A stretch of DNA of 11,079 nucleotides, taken from positions 1 through 11,079 of the forward strand of contig JACPZR010000573.1 in assembly GCA_016195395.1 (NCBI GenBank), in the 5' to 3' direction. Positions 1 through 6,681 of this stretch are shown here, one piece after another (within the stretch, counting starts at the first letter, position 1; every line of letters starts with the position of its first letter). Below the pieces are notes generated by a model. The model made no database searches, had not been told where the DNA came from, and worked only from the letters and a program-made list of their open reading frames with translations. The stretch comes from Spirochaetia bacterium (GTDB taxonomy: Bacteria > Spirochaetota > Leptospirae > Leptospirales > Leptonemataceae). Position numbers and translations under genes: made by a program.

Positions 1-935
1 ACCCCTGGAATCCCTGTAAGCTCCACCATTGCGGTAAACATTGTCTCTGCGGGCTGGCTGGATGGAGCAGATCTTCGCTGCCGCACAACGCTCCACAGCC
101 GGTCAAGAAATGCCACCTGATTCGGCAGATCCGTCAGGGGATCAAAAAAAGCAAATTGAATGAGGCGGTCTTCCGCAAGGCGACGCCGGGTTACGTCAGA
201 CTGGGAGCCGGCAATCCGGAAAGCTGTGCCGTTTGCGTCACGGACGGCCATGCCGCGGCACGAAACCCATCGGAATGTTCCATCTTTATGCAGAATCCTG
301 TGCTCGTTTTCAAAGAAGGGGGTGACACCGTCAATGTGACGTCCCAAGTCCCGCTTCACTCTGTCAATGTCCTGAGGATGGACGCGGCTGAACCACTCTT
401 CCGGATCCGTGGTGATGTCGAGGTCGGCGGCGCCGATGATTGCTTTCCAGCGGTGTGAATAGTAGACAGAATTCGTGATCAAGTTCCAGTCCCAGATTCC
501 GTCGTTGGCGCCGCGGGAAGCAAGCTCATAACGTTCTTCGCTCTCGCGCAGTTTCTTTTCCAAGTTGTGGCGGTTGAGAGCTATTTCGATGGTCGTCTGG
601 AGTTCCTTGGTCTCGAACGGTTTCAGGATGTATCCCGCGGGAAACACGGTCCGGGCGCGCGCGATAGTGGCGTCGTCGGCGTAGGCCGTAAGAAAGACAA
701 CGGGCAGATTGTGGCGGGCTTTGATTTCCGCTGCGGCGGTAATCCCGTCGTCGCCGCCTTTCAGGCGGATGTCCATGAGCACAAGGTCGGGCCGACCAAC
801 TTGTGCGTGCTCCAGCGCTTCAGCAGCGGAAGACGCGACGCCTGTGACGCGGTATCCCAGTCCTTGGAGGCGGTTTTGAATGCTGAGAGCAACGATCGGT
901 TCGTCCTCTACAATAAGAATGTCTGCGAGATCCAT
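1..935 (-). CDS. Response regulator with PAS and GGDEF domains (3' end outside window)
   Basis: The reading frame is open from an ATG at 935 to the left edge (311 codons, no stop), so the C-terminus is missing. Residues 3-120 are a CheY-like receiver: acidic pair E10/D11, phospho-acceptor D55 in LMDIRL, T83 in FLTAY and K105 in LKPF are all present. A short helical linker (about 121-135, ending RESEERYELA) leads to a PAS domain of the PAS_3 type (about 136-255; WDWN, RVHP.D, KDGTFRWV and SQSDVTRRR are recognisable). Residues 265-280 (FDPLTDLPNQVAFLDRL region) match the start of a GGDEF domain. The GG(D/E)EF signature itself lies outside the window, so cyclase activity cannot be judged and an EAL domain could follow. 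A GGAGG sits 3 nt before the ATG, a rather short spacing. The gene begins 19 bp after the histidine kinase stop, so that kinase is the obvious phosphodonor. The likely output is c-di-GMP signalling (inference). Confidence 0.9.
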   Translation of the reverse strand, partial: MDLADILIVEDEPIVALSIQNRLQGLGYRVTGVASSAAEALEHAQVGRPDLVLMDIRLKGGDDGITAAAEIKARHNLPVVFLTAYADDATIARARTVFPAGYILKPFETKELQTTIEIALNRHNLEKKLRESEERYELASRGANDGIWDWNLITNSVYYSHRWKAIIGAADLDITTDPEEWFSRVHPQDIDRVKRDLGRHIDGVTPFFENEHRILHKDGTFRWVSCRGMAVRDANGTAFRIAGSQSDVTRRRLAEDRLIQFAFFDPLTDLPNQVAFLDRLWSVVRQRRSAPSSQPAETMFTAMVELTGIPG

Positions 936-954
936 GTGCCTCCGGGCCCCTGAC

Positions 955-2049
955 TCACGATGCCCGCAAAGGGAAGGACATCGCCGCCTCCACTCCATTC
1001 GACGAACGAAACTCCAGCTTTCCTCCCAGCCGCGCCGAGAGGGTGTCGATCAGCTGTAAGCCAATGGAGCGACTAGGTGGATTGGAACCGAATCCCACTC
1101 CGTTGTCAACCACAGATAGTCGAACCGTACCATCAGCACCTTCAGAAACGGTAATCTTGACAGCGCCGATCCGCCCGTCGGGAAACGCGTGTTTGAGCGT
1201 GTTTGACAGCAGTTCGCAAAGAATGAGTCCGCAGTTCATGGCCGTTTCAAGTCCAAACGGAGGCACAGCAACCTGTATATCCAAAGCCACGCGGTCCAAA
1301 GTCGCTCCGTACGACCGGAACAGATTGAAGGCCAGACTCTCTACGTACGCCGCAAAGTCGATTCTAGCTCCGTGCTTCATATGGGCCGTTTCATAAAGCT
1401 GCGCGTGCACAAGAGCAATCGCGCGGACGCGGTTCTGGGATTCCTGAAGAAGCCGGAAAACGTGCGGATCTTTTACCGCGCCGGACTGAAGATCCAGAAG
1501 CGACGCGATCAGCTGCAGGTTGTTTTTGACCCGGTGTTGAATCTCCTTCATGAGCACGCGCTGCCTTACCAAGGATGCTCTCAGGCTCTTCTCCGCTTTC
1601 CGGCGGATTGAAATATCCCGGACTACACAGAACATCTGATCACCGGGAAACGACATCAGCCGCGCCTCAAAGTATTTCCGCTCCCCTGCGATCGTAAGCG
1701 GATACTCCACGATCGTGATCCCCTTCGTTTCCCGGGCGCGCGCATCAGCCTTAGCAAGGATGCGGGACACGCGGCCCGGAAGAACATCGATGAACGTGCG
1801 GCCCAGAAATTCCGAAGGCGCCACATACAGGTCCGACTCGCGGCCGGCCCCATAGTCCATGATCACTCCGGACGCGTTCAAGCGAAAATACAAATCTGGA
1901 AGAGCCCGAAAAAACGCCCTGAATTCAGAGGTGCTCCGCGCCTTTCGTCGTCCCAGGATGAATCCCAAAACAAAGCACAGAACAACGAGAATCACCGCCG
2001 AGAGAATCAGCGCGCCTATAACCGCACTTGATTCAACGGAAGCGATCAT
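955..2049 (-). CDS. Membrane-anchored PAS sensor histidine kinase, HisKA_2 family
   Basis: This 364-aa protein has one N-terminal hydrophobic segment (about residues 9-33) followed by the basic stretch GRRKAR, which predicts a membrane anchor with the rest in the cytoplasm. Residues about 41-150 form a PAS sensor domain. The dimerisation/phospho-acceptor region carries EIQHRVKNNLQLIASLL with H172 as the likely phosphorylated histidine; this is the HisKA_2 signature rather than classical HisKA. The HATPase_c domain (about 265-362) shows an N-box (CELLSNTLKHAF, N283), a G1 box (VDNGVGFG, D315) and a G2-like SIGLQLI (328-334). There is no periplasmic sensor loop, so the signal is probably intracellular and sensed by PAS. 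The ATG lies 2 bp after the crotonase stop, and an AGGA with a 6-nt spacer sits inside the end of that gene, which suggests translational coupling. The partner is the response regulator just downstream. Confidence 0.93.
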   Translation of the reverse strand: MIASVESSAVIGALILSAVILVVLCFVLGFILGRRKARSTSEFRAFFRALPDLYFRLNASGVIMDYGAGRESDLYVAPSEFLGRTFIDVLPGRVSRILAKADARARETKGITIVEYPLTIAGERKYFEARLMSFPGDQMFCVVRDISIRRKAEKSLRASLVRQRVLMKEIQHRVKNNLQLIASLLDLQSGAVKDPHVFRLLQESQNRVRAIALVHAQLYETAHMKHGARIDFAAYVESLAFNLFRSYGATLDRVALDIQVAVPPFGLETAMNCGLILCELLSNTLKHAFPDGRIGAVKITVSEGADGTVRLSVVDNGVGFGSNPPSRSIGLQLIDTLSARLGGKLEFRSSNGVEAAMSFPLRAS

Positions 2050-2051
2050 AT

Positions 2052-2828
2052 CTAATCCTGAAACTTGGGACGACGGCGCTCCATCACCGCGCGCAGACCC
2101 TCTTCAAAGTTCCCTGAAAGAAACGATCTGAATTCCGCAAGCTCCGCTGCGTTGACCGTTTGGAAACGCTTCAAGAGAGGCGCGCGGATATTCTTTTTCA
2201 CAGAACGGATGCTTGCGAGTGGAAAATCCACGAGCGACTCCAGATAACGTCTACCTTCCGCTTGGACCTTGTCATGCGGGTACACCTGATCAACAAGTCC
2301 CACGGCCTTGGCCTCCGGGGGATGAAAGGCCTCGGCGGCCATGATCACGCGGGGGAGATTGTGAGTGCCCACAACGGATGCGGCCAGCTCCATGATGATA
2401 TGCGGGATCGTAAGACCAACGCGGACTTCCGAGAAGCTGTAGCGGTACTTGCCGTCTCCCATGAAACGAAAATCCGTGAGAGCCGCGAGCACCGCCCCGC
2501 CCGCCATCGCGTGGCCTTTGATCACGGAAAGCTCGGGTTTCGAGAACGCGTAGACAGCCCGGCACATTTCCAGGAGCTTGAGGAATACTTCGCCGCGGCC
2601 GTCCACGGTCTGCTCCAGCATATACTTAGGTTCCAACCCGTTGCAGAAGAACTTTTCAGCGCGTGAGCACAACAGAACGCCTTTCACATCCGACCGGGCA
2701 TCCAGCTCCGCGTGAACGGCAGCAATTTCTGTCATAAAGTCCGGGGTCAGATCATTCAGCGGCATGCGGTTCAGATGGACCTCTGCGATTTCGTTTTCAA
2801 CGTGGACTTCAATAAAACGGTATGCCAT
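2052..2828 (-). CDS. Enoyl-CoA hydratase/isomerase (crotonase) family protein
   Basis: The 258-aa length is typical of single-domain crotonases. The fold signatures are visible: NRMPLNDLT near residue 20, the first oxyanion-hole segment KFFCNGLEPKYM (59-70), the second KGHAMAGGAVLAALTDFRF (104-122) with G110-G111, and the C-terminal PPEAKAVGLVDQV (170-182). By eye, E134 in FSEVRVGL matches the first catalytic glutamate of rat enoyl-CoA hydratase (E144). The position of the second glutamate (E164) appears to be R160 or its neighbour P159, so normal hydratase chemistry is uncertain. The N-terminal NRMPLNDL and the C-terminal part resemble mitochondrial delta3-delta2-enoyl-CoA isomerase more than the hydratase, but the isomerase base is not clearly present either. 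The substrate is unknown, and a role in fatty-acid or other acyl-CoA metabolism follows from the family. The gene heads a minus-strand operon with the kinase and regulator. A GGAGG about 15 nt before the ATG is too far away to be a strong ribosome site. Confidence 0.9.
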   Translation of the reverse strand: MAYRFIEVHVENEIAEVHLNRMPLNDLTPDFMTEIAAVHAELDARSDVKGVLLCSRAEKFFCNGLEPKYMLEQTVDGRGEVFLKLLEMCRAVYAFSKPELSVIKGHAMAGGAVLAALTDFRFMGDGKYRYSFSEVRVGLTIPHIIMELAASVVGTHNLPRVIMAAEAFHPPEAKAVGLVDQVYPHDKVQAEGRRYLESLVDFPLASIRSVKKNIRAPLLKRFQTVNAAELAEFRSFLSGNFEEGLRAVMERRRPKFQD

Positions 2829-2942
2829 GAGTCAGTTGAGGGTCCTCCGTCCAGGAGCCAAACACTTTTCCCGAACGGCATAGACCGCCCCAAATGGGCA
2901 TCCCGACACGATCCCCGAGAATCTATTGACTGAGACGCCGCG
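2829..2942. promoter_or_regulatory. Divergent intergenic region between the crotonase operon and the DinB-fold gene
   Basis: This 114-bp gap must hold the start signals of both the minus-strand crotonase operon and the plus-strand DinB-fold gene. On the plus strand TTGACT (2926-2931) resembles a -35 hexamer, but nothing convincing lies at the -10 distance. On the minus strand no clear promoter is visible. The GGAGG upstream of the crotonase lies in a 4-bp inverted repeat (2845-2848 with 2854-2857), too short to claim as a regulatory hairpin. Confidence 0.4.
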
Positions 2943-3419
2943 GTGTTTTGGCATGTAGCCATGCTCCCTGCCCACTACTTTGATGAATGGAAACACGTCC
3001 GTGAAGGGACGCGGAAGCTCGCCGCTGTGGTGCCGGATGACAAGCTGGATTTCAAACCGTCGCCGGACTTGATGCCTCTCGGCGAACTGACCCGGCACAT
3101 CGTTGGCGCTGTTTACTTCATGCTCGGCCGCTGGCTCAAGCGCGACGTGAAGGCCCCGGACAACATCAGAAAAAAGGAGCCCTTGAACCGCGCGGCCTTC
3201 ATCGCTGAACTTGACGTTACCGACAAATTGGTTCAGGCAGTGCTGTCGGACCTGACCATGGAAGACTTGGACAGAGAAGCCTACAAGACCGAGAGCGGGG
3301 AAAGCCGCAGCACGGGCTACGTTGTCTGGCACCTTGGGGAACATGAGATTCACCACAGGGCACAATTGAAGCTCTACCTCAAACTGCTGGGCCTCGACAC
3401 CTCGGCTCTCACAATCTGA
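2943..3419 (+). CDS. DinB-fold (DinB/DUF664-type) putative metal-dependent enzyme
   Basis: This is a 158-aa mostly helical protein. The three histidines that bind a divalent metal in DinB-fold proteins can be placed: H52 in ELTRHIVG, and H134 and H138 in WHLGEHEIHHRAQ. These lie in the usual arrangement, one near the end of helix 2 and two in an HxxxH pattern on helix 4. Members of this four-helix-bundle family include mycothiol- or bacillithiol-dependent transferases and many uncharacterised proteins. Nothing in the sequence fixes the thiol cofactor or substrate. The longest frame starts at a GTG (2943) without a good ribosome site. An in-frame ATG at 2961 (MLPAHYFDEW) gives a more natural DinB N-terminus but also lacks a Shine-Dalgarno sequence, so the start is unsettled. 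It is apparently transcribed alone, divergent from the crotonase operon. The next gene starts 142 bp downstream. Confidence 0.85.
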   Translation: MFWHVAMLPAHYFDEWKHVREGTRKLAAVVPDDKLDFKPSPDLMPLGELTRHIVGAVYFMLGRWLKRDVKAPDNIRKKEPLNRAAFIAELDVTDKLVQAVLSDLTMEDLDREAYKTESGESRSTGYVVWHLGEHEIHHRAQLKLYLKLLGLDTSALTI

Positions 3420-3438
3420 CGACGACCCGTCCACAAGT

Positions 3439-3460
3439 GACAACTCGTCTAAACGTTGTC
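3439..3460 (+). other. Imperfect hairpin after the DinB-fold gene
   Basis: GACAAC (3439-3444) and GTTGTC (3455-3460) form 6-bp arms around a 10-nt loop, 20 nt after the DinB-fold stop. There is no run of T after it, so it does not qualify as a standard intrinsic terminator. It could be a weak 3' end structure or coincidence. Confidence 0.3.
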
Positions 3461-3467
3461 TGGAACA

Positions 3468-3484
3468 AGAATCATTATGATTCT
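3468..3484. promoter_or_regulatory. Perfect 17-bp palindrome, operator-like
   Basis: The sequence AGAATCATTATGATTCT is a perfect inverted repeat with 8-bp arms and a single central T (3476). It is 78 bp before the first start codon of the activase gene and overlaps the -35 position of the best promoter candidate there. This geometry fits a dimeric repressor site. The central part loosely resembles the 7-1-7 layout of Fur/PerR-family boxes, but the match is partial and no regulator gene is nearby to assign it to. Confidence 0.45.
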
Positions 3485-3506
3485 GCAACCCGATGTGTTC
3501 TAAAAT
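3478..3506 (+). promoter_or_regulatory. Candidate promoter for the activase operon
   Basis: TAAAAT (3501-3506) matches a sigma-70 -10 box in five of six positions. TGATTC (3478-3483), 17 bp upstream, is only a weak -35 and coincides with the right arm of the palindrome. Transcription would start near 3513 and give a leader of about 50 nt. A better looking TTGACA at 3540-3545 would place its -10 on top of the start codon and is less plausible. Confidence 0.3.
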
Positions 3507-3561
3507 ATTGAGTGCGTTCGGATGCCGCTTTTCGGAGCTTTGACATTTTTCCGGCGCTTGT

Positions 3562-6500
3562 ATGAATATGGAGAACACAGTTCTTGTAGGAGTGGACGTA
3601 GGCTCCACAACAGTTAAGATTGCGGTCGTAGACCCTAAGACTAACGCTCTAGTATATCACAGATATGTGCGGCACTACGCTGAGCAGGCCGCCACGGTAA
3701 AGCGGCTTCTGGATGAGGCGCACACCTTCTTTCCCAATACAGAGTTTCGCACAGCGTTGTGCGGCAGCGGCGCAGTAGAAGTGGCCCGTATGCTTCACGC
3801 TTTCTTTACACAGGAAGTGGTGGCCAACGGCATTGCGGTAGCCCATCTGCACCCCGACACCGTCACCGCCATTGAGCTGGGCGGACAGGACGCAAAGATT
3901 CTCTTCTTTAAGAAGGATCCTGACACCGGCAAGCCTTGGGTCACCGACATGCGCATGAACGGCGTCTGCGCGGGCGGCACCGGCGCCTTCATCGACCAGG
4001 TGGCAGAACTCCTGAAAACGACGCCCGAGCAGATCGGCCGGCTTGCGGCCAGCGGGACACGGATGTATGACATCTCCGGCCGCTGCGGCGTGTTTGCAAA
4101 GACAGACATCCAACCCCTTCTCAACCAAGGGGTCCCCAAAGAAGACATTGCCCTCTCCACATTCCACGCCATCGCCAAACAGGTCATTGGCGGCCTGGCC
4201 CAGGGCGTGCGCATTCAGGGCCCGGTCCTTTTTGAAGGCGGTCCATTAACGTTCCACAAGACGCTTGTCCGCGTTTTCCGCGAGAGGCTGGGACTCCCGG
4301 AAAGCGCCGGGATTCTTCCTGAAAACGCCGAGGTGATTGTCGCTTACGGCGCCGCGTTATCTACGGTTAAACTGCACGGCGAGTCGGTCAACGAGTACCG
4401 GGCGGCCAATCTGGATTCGATGATGGAACGGATTGCCGTGGGCCGACAGACAGGACACGAGCACCAGGCGGACAAACTGTTCTCCGGACAGGAAGAATCC
4501 GCGCAGTTTCAGTCGCAGTATTCGCTGCCCACCTTTCAGTCATTTCTTGACACCTCTGAGCCGGGCGCCGGCCGGGAACTTCCCGTCTATCTGGGAATTG
4601 ACGCAGGATCCACAACGAGCAAGTTTGTGCTCTTGAGCACGGATGGGACAGTTCTCGACAAGTATTACAGCTCCAACGAAGGGGATCCTCTGGCCACTGT
4701 CCGCCGCGGCCTTCTGGCCATGCGGCAGCGTTATCTGGAACACGGCTGGACGCTCAGGATACTGGGAGCGGGCTCCACCGGATACGGTGAAAAACTGTTC
4801 TTCACCGCGCTCAAGCTGGATTTTCACACAGTAGAAACCATCGCTCATACAAGGTCGGCGCGGGAATACTGCCCAAACGTCAGCTTCATCCTAGACATCG
4901 GCGGTCAGGACATGAAGGCCATCTACGTCAAAAACGGGATCCCTGTCAACTTTGCCCTGAACGAAGCGTGCAGCGCTGGATGCGGTTCATTCCTGGAAAC
5001 CTATGCGGGCGCTATGGGAATCCGGGTTCAGGACATCGCCGACCTTGCGTTTGGGTCTGAGAACCCGTCACGCCTGGGTTCACGGTGCACCGTCTTCATG
5101 AACTCGTCGATTATCACAGAACAGAAGAACGGCAAAAGCGTAAGCGACATCATGGCCGGCCTCTGCTCGTCCGTTGTGGAAAATGCCCTCACCAAAGTCC
5201 TCAGAGTTTCCAGCTATGATGTGTTTGGGGACAACATTGTGGTTCAGGGGGGCACGTTCAGAAACGACGCCGTACTCCGCGCCTTCCAGAAAAAGCTGGG
5301 ACGCAACGTTATCCGACCGCCCCATCCGGCGGAGATGGGAGCCATTGGCGCCGCCATGCTCACCAAAGAACACATTGAGCTGCACGGCGGCGGGGACACG
5401 TTCTCGTGGGAGCGCGTGGAAAACCTGAGCCCCAAGCCCATGCCCGCTGACAACTGCCGCTTCTGCCAGAATAACTGCAGCAGGACTGTCGTAGATTTTG
5501 GAGAGAATACGCGGCACGTGGCCGGAAACCGCTGCGAGAAAGGCGAAATCTTGGACAGCGTGGAAACCAAGGAAACTGTAAAGGCGCGGCTGAAAGAAGT
5601 GACCGCGCGCCTGAAATCGATCCCCGACCTCATCGCCTTCAGGGAAAAAGCCCTCTTCCGCGACTATGAAATAGACGGCTCCCCGGCGCAGCGGAACATC
5701 CGCATCGGCATCCCGCGCACACTGGAGTTCTGGGACAGCATGCCGTTCTGGAAGACTCTGTTTCAACAGCTGGGCTTTGACGTGGTATTGTCCGCGCGGA
5801 GTACACCGGAACTCTACGACAAAGGCCTTGCGTCGATCTCGTCTGACACCATCTGCCTGCCGGCAAAAATGGCGCACGGGCATGTCCTCGACCTGATAGA
5901 CAAGCGCGTGGACAGAATCTTCAATCCTCTGGTCCTGAAAGTCTTCAGCGAAAACAAAACCAGCGCGGAAAGCTGGATGTGCCCGGTTATACAAGGCTAC
6001 GCGGAAGTTGTGCGCATTCACGACAATCCACAGTCCCAGGGCGTCCTATACGACGCGCCGGCATTCCAATGGGATTCGCTTCAGGCCAGACGGCGCCAGA
6101 TCCAGATGTACTGCGCGGATGCGTTAGGCATCAAAGATAAGTCGCTCGTGGACAAAGCGATTTCTTCCGGCGACCGCGCTCTTGCATCTTTCCGCGAATC
6201 GCTCCTGCATGAGGGGCGTGCAGCGCTCGCTTCCCTGTCAGTTGAGAAGTTTGGTGTCATCGTGGCCGGCCGTCCGTATCATGCGGATGGTTATATCAAT
6301 CACGGTCTGGCATCACACTTCACCGGCATGGGAATTCCCGTGCTCGACTTAGACAGCATGCCCGGCCTGCATGACGTTGATTTGTCCGGGGTCATGATTG
6401 AAACGAATAACGCATTTCATACACGGCTGATCGCGGCCGGGATTCTTGCCGCGCGCCACCCGCATTTGGAACTGGTGCAGGTAGTGAGTTTTGGATGCGG

Positions 6501-6681
6501 CCATGACGCCGTCCTGAGCGATGAGCTCACCCGCTTGATGGAGAATGAAGGCGGCAAAACACCGCTGATTTTGAAACTTGATGAAGGCGAAAACCGCGGG
6601 CCCATTGGGATCCGCGTCCGGTCCTTTGTGGAAACGGTCCGCTCGCAGAGGATCTCCGCGGCACGGGCAGGCGTTGTATGA
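3562..6681 (+). CDS. 2-hydroxyacyl-CoA dehydratase activase-related protein: two HgdC-like ATPase domains plus DUF2229/HgdB-like region
   Basis: This 1039-aa protein has two BadF/BadG/BcrA/BcrD-type ASKHA ATPase domains in tandem. Domain 1 (about 7-270) shows GVDVGSTTVK (10-19), ELGGQDAK (105-112), and cysteines C136 (NGVCAGGTG) and C175 (SGRCGVFAK). Domain 2 (about 342-600) shows GIDAGSTTSK (345-354), DIGGQDMK (445-452), C470 (NEACSAGCG) and C509 (GSRCTVF). In the HgdC activator the matching two cysteines of each subunit of a homodimer hold one shared [4Fe-4S] cluster, so this chain could build that site internally (inference). A linker follows with C632, C635, C639 and C658 (CRFCQNNC and GNRCEKGE). 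From about 712 (IRIGIPRTLEFWDSMPFW) a DUF2229/HgdB-like region runs to the end, with conserved C765, C807 and FGCGHD (977-982). HgdC-type proteins use ATP to drive one-electron transfer to radical dehydratases or reductases. The true substrate is unknown. ATG 3562 or ATG 3568 could be the start, and neither has a clear ribosome site. The gene overlaps the next one by ATGA. Confidence 0.93.
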   Translation: MNMENTVLVGVDVGSTTVKIAVVDPKTNALVYHRYVRHYAEQAATVKRLLDEAHTFFPNTEFRTALCGSGAVEVARMLHAFFTQEVVANGIAVAHLHPDTVTAIELGGQDAKILFFKKDPDTGKPWVTDMRMNGVCAGGTGAFIDQVAELLKTTPEQIGRLAASGTRMYDISGRCGVFAKTDIQPLLNQGVPKEDIALSTFHAIAKQVIGGLAQGVRIQGPVLFEGGPLTFHKTLVRVFRERLGLPESAGILPENAEVIVAYGAALSTVKLHGESVNEYRAANLDSMMERIAVGRQTGHEHQADKLFSGQEESAQFQSQYSLPTFQSFLDTSEPGAGRELPVYLGIDAGSTTSKFVLLSTDGTVLDKYYSSNEGDPLATVRRGLLAMRQRYLEHGWTLRILGAGSTGYGEKLFFTALKLDFHTVETIAHTRSAREYCPNVSFILDIGGQDMKAIYVKNGIPVNFALNEACSAGCGSFLETYAGAMGIRVQDIADLAFGSENPSRLGSRCTVFMNSSIITEQKNGKSVSDIMAGLCSSVVENALTKVLRVSSYDVFGDNIVVQGGTFRNDAVLRAFQKKLGRNVIRPPHPAEMGAIGAAMLTKEHIELHGGGDTFSWERVENLSPKPMPADNCRFCQNNCSRTVVDFGENTRHVAGNRCEKGEILDSVETKETVKARLKEVTARLKSIPDLIAFREKALFRDYEIDGSPAQRNIRIGIPRTLEFWDSMPFWKTLFQQLGFDVVLSARSTPELYDKGLASISSDTICLPAKMAHGHVLDLIDKRVDRIFNPLVLKVFSENKTSAESWMCPVIQGYAEVVRIHDNPQSQGVLYDAPAFQWDSLQARRRQIQMYCADALGIKDKSLVDKAISSGDRALASFRESLLHEGRAALASLSVEKFGVIVAGRPYHADGYINHGLASHFTGMGIPVLDLDSMPGLHDVDLSGVMIETNNAFHTRLIAAGILAARHPHLELVQVVSFGCGHDAVLSDELTRLMENEGGKTPLILKLDEGENRGPIGIRVRSFVETVRSQRISAARAGVV

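Noticed and set aside
156..953. Two plus-strand open frames of 100 and 128 codons
   Set aside because: They lie antisense to the receiver-PAS-GGDEF gene, which shows clear domain motifs on the minus strand; the plus-strand translations show no family features.
2160..2666. Plus-strand open frame of 168 codons
   Set aside because: It is antisense to the crotonase gene, whose oxyanion-hole and C-terminal motifs are clear.
3540..3569. TTGACA followed by TATGAAT as a promoter
   Set aside because: The hexamers are good, but the spacer is 15 bp and the resulting start would fall after both possible start codons; the GVDVGSTTVK motif requires translation to begin by 3568.
2832..3608. Minus-strand open frame of 258 codons
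   Set aside because: It covers the DinB-fold gene in antisense and two intergenic regions, with low-complexity translation and no motif; the DinB metal histidines favour the plus strand.
5080..6021. Minus-strand open frame of 313 codons
   Set aside because: It is a shadow of the activase gene, in which the domain 2 and DUF2229 motifs are continuous on the plus strand.
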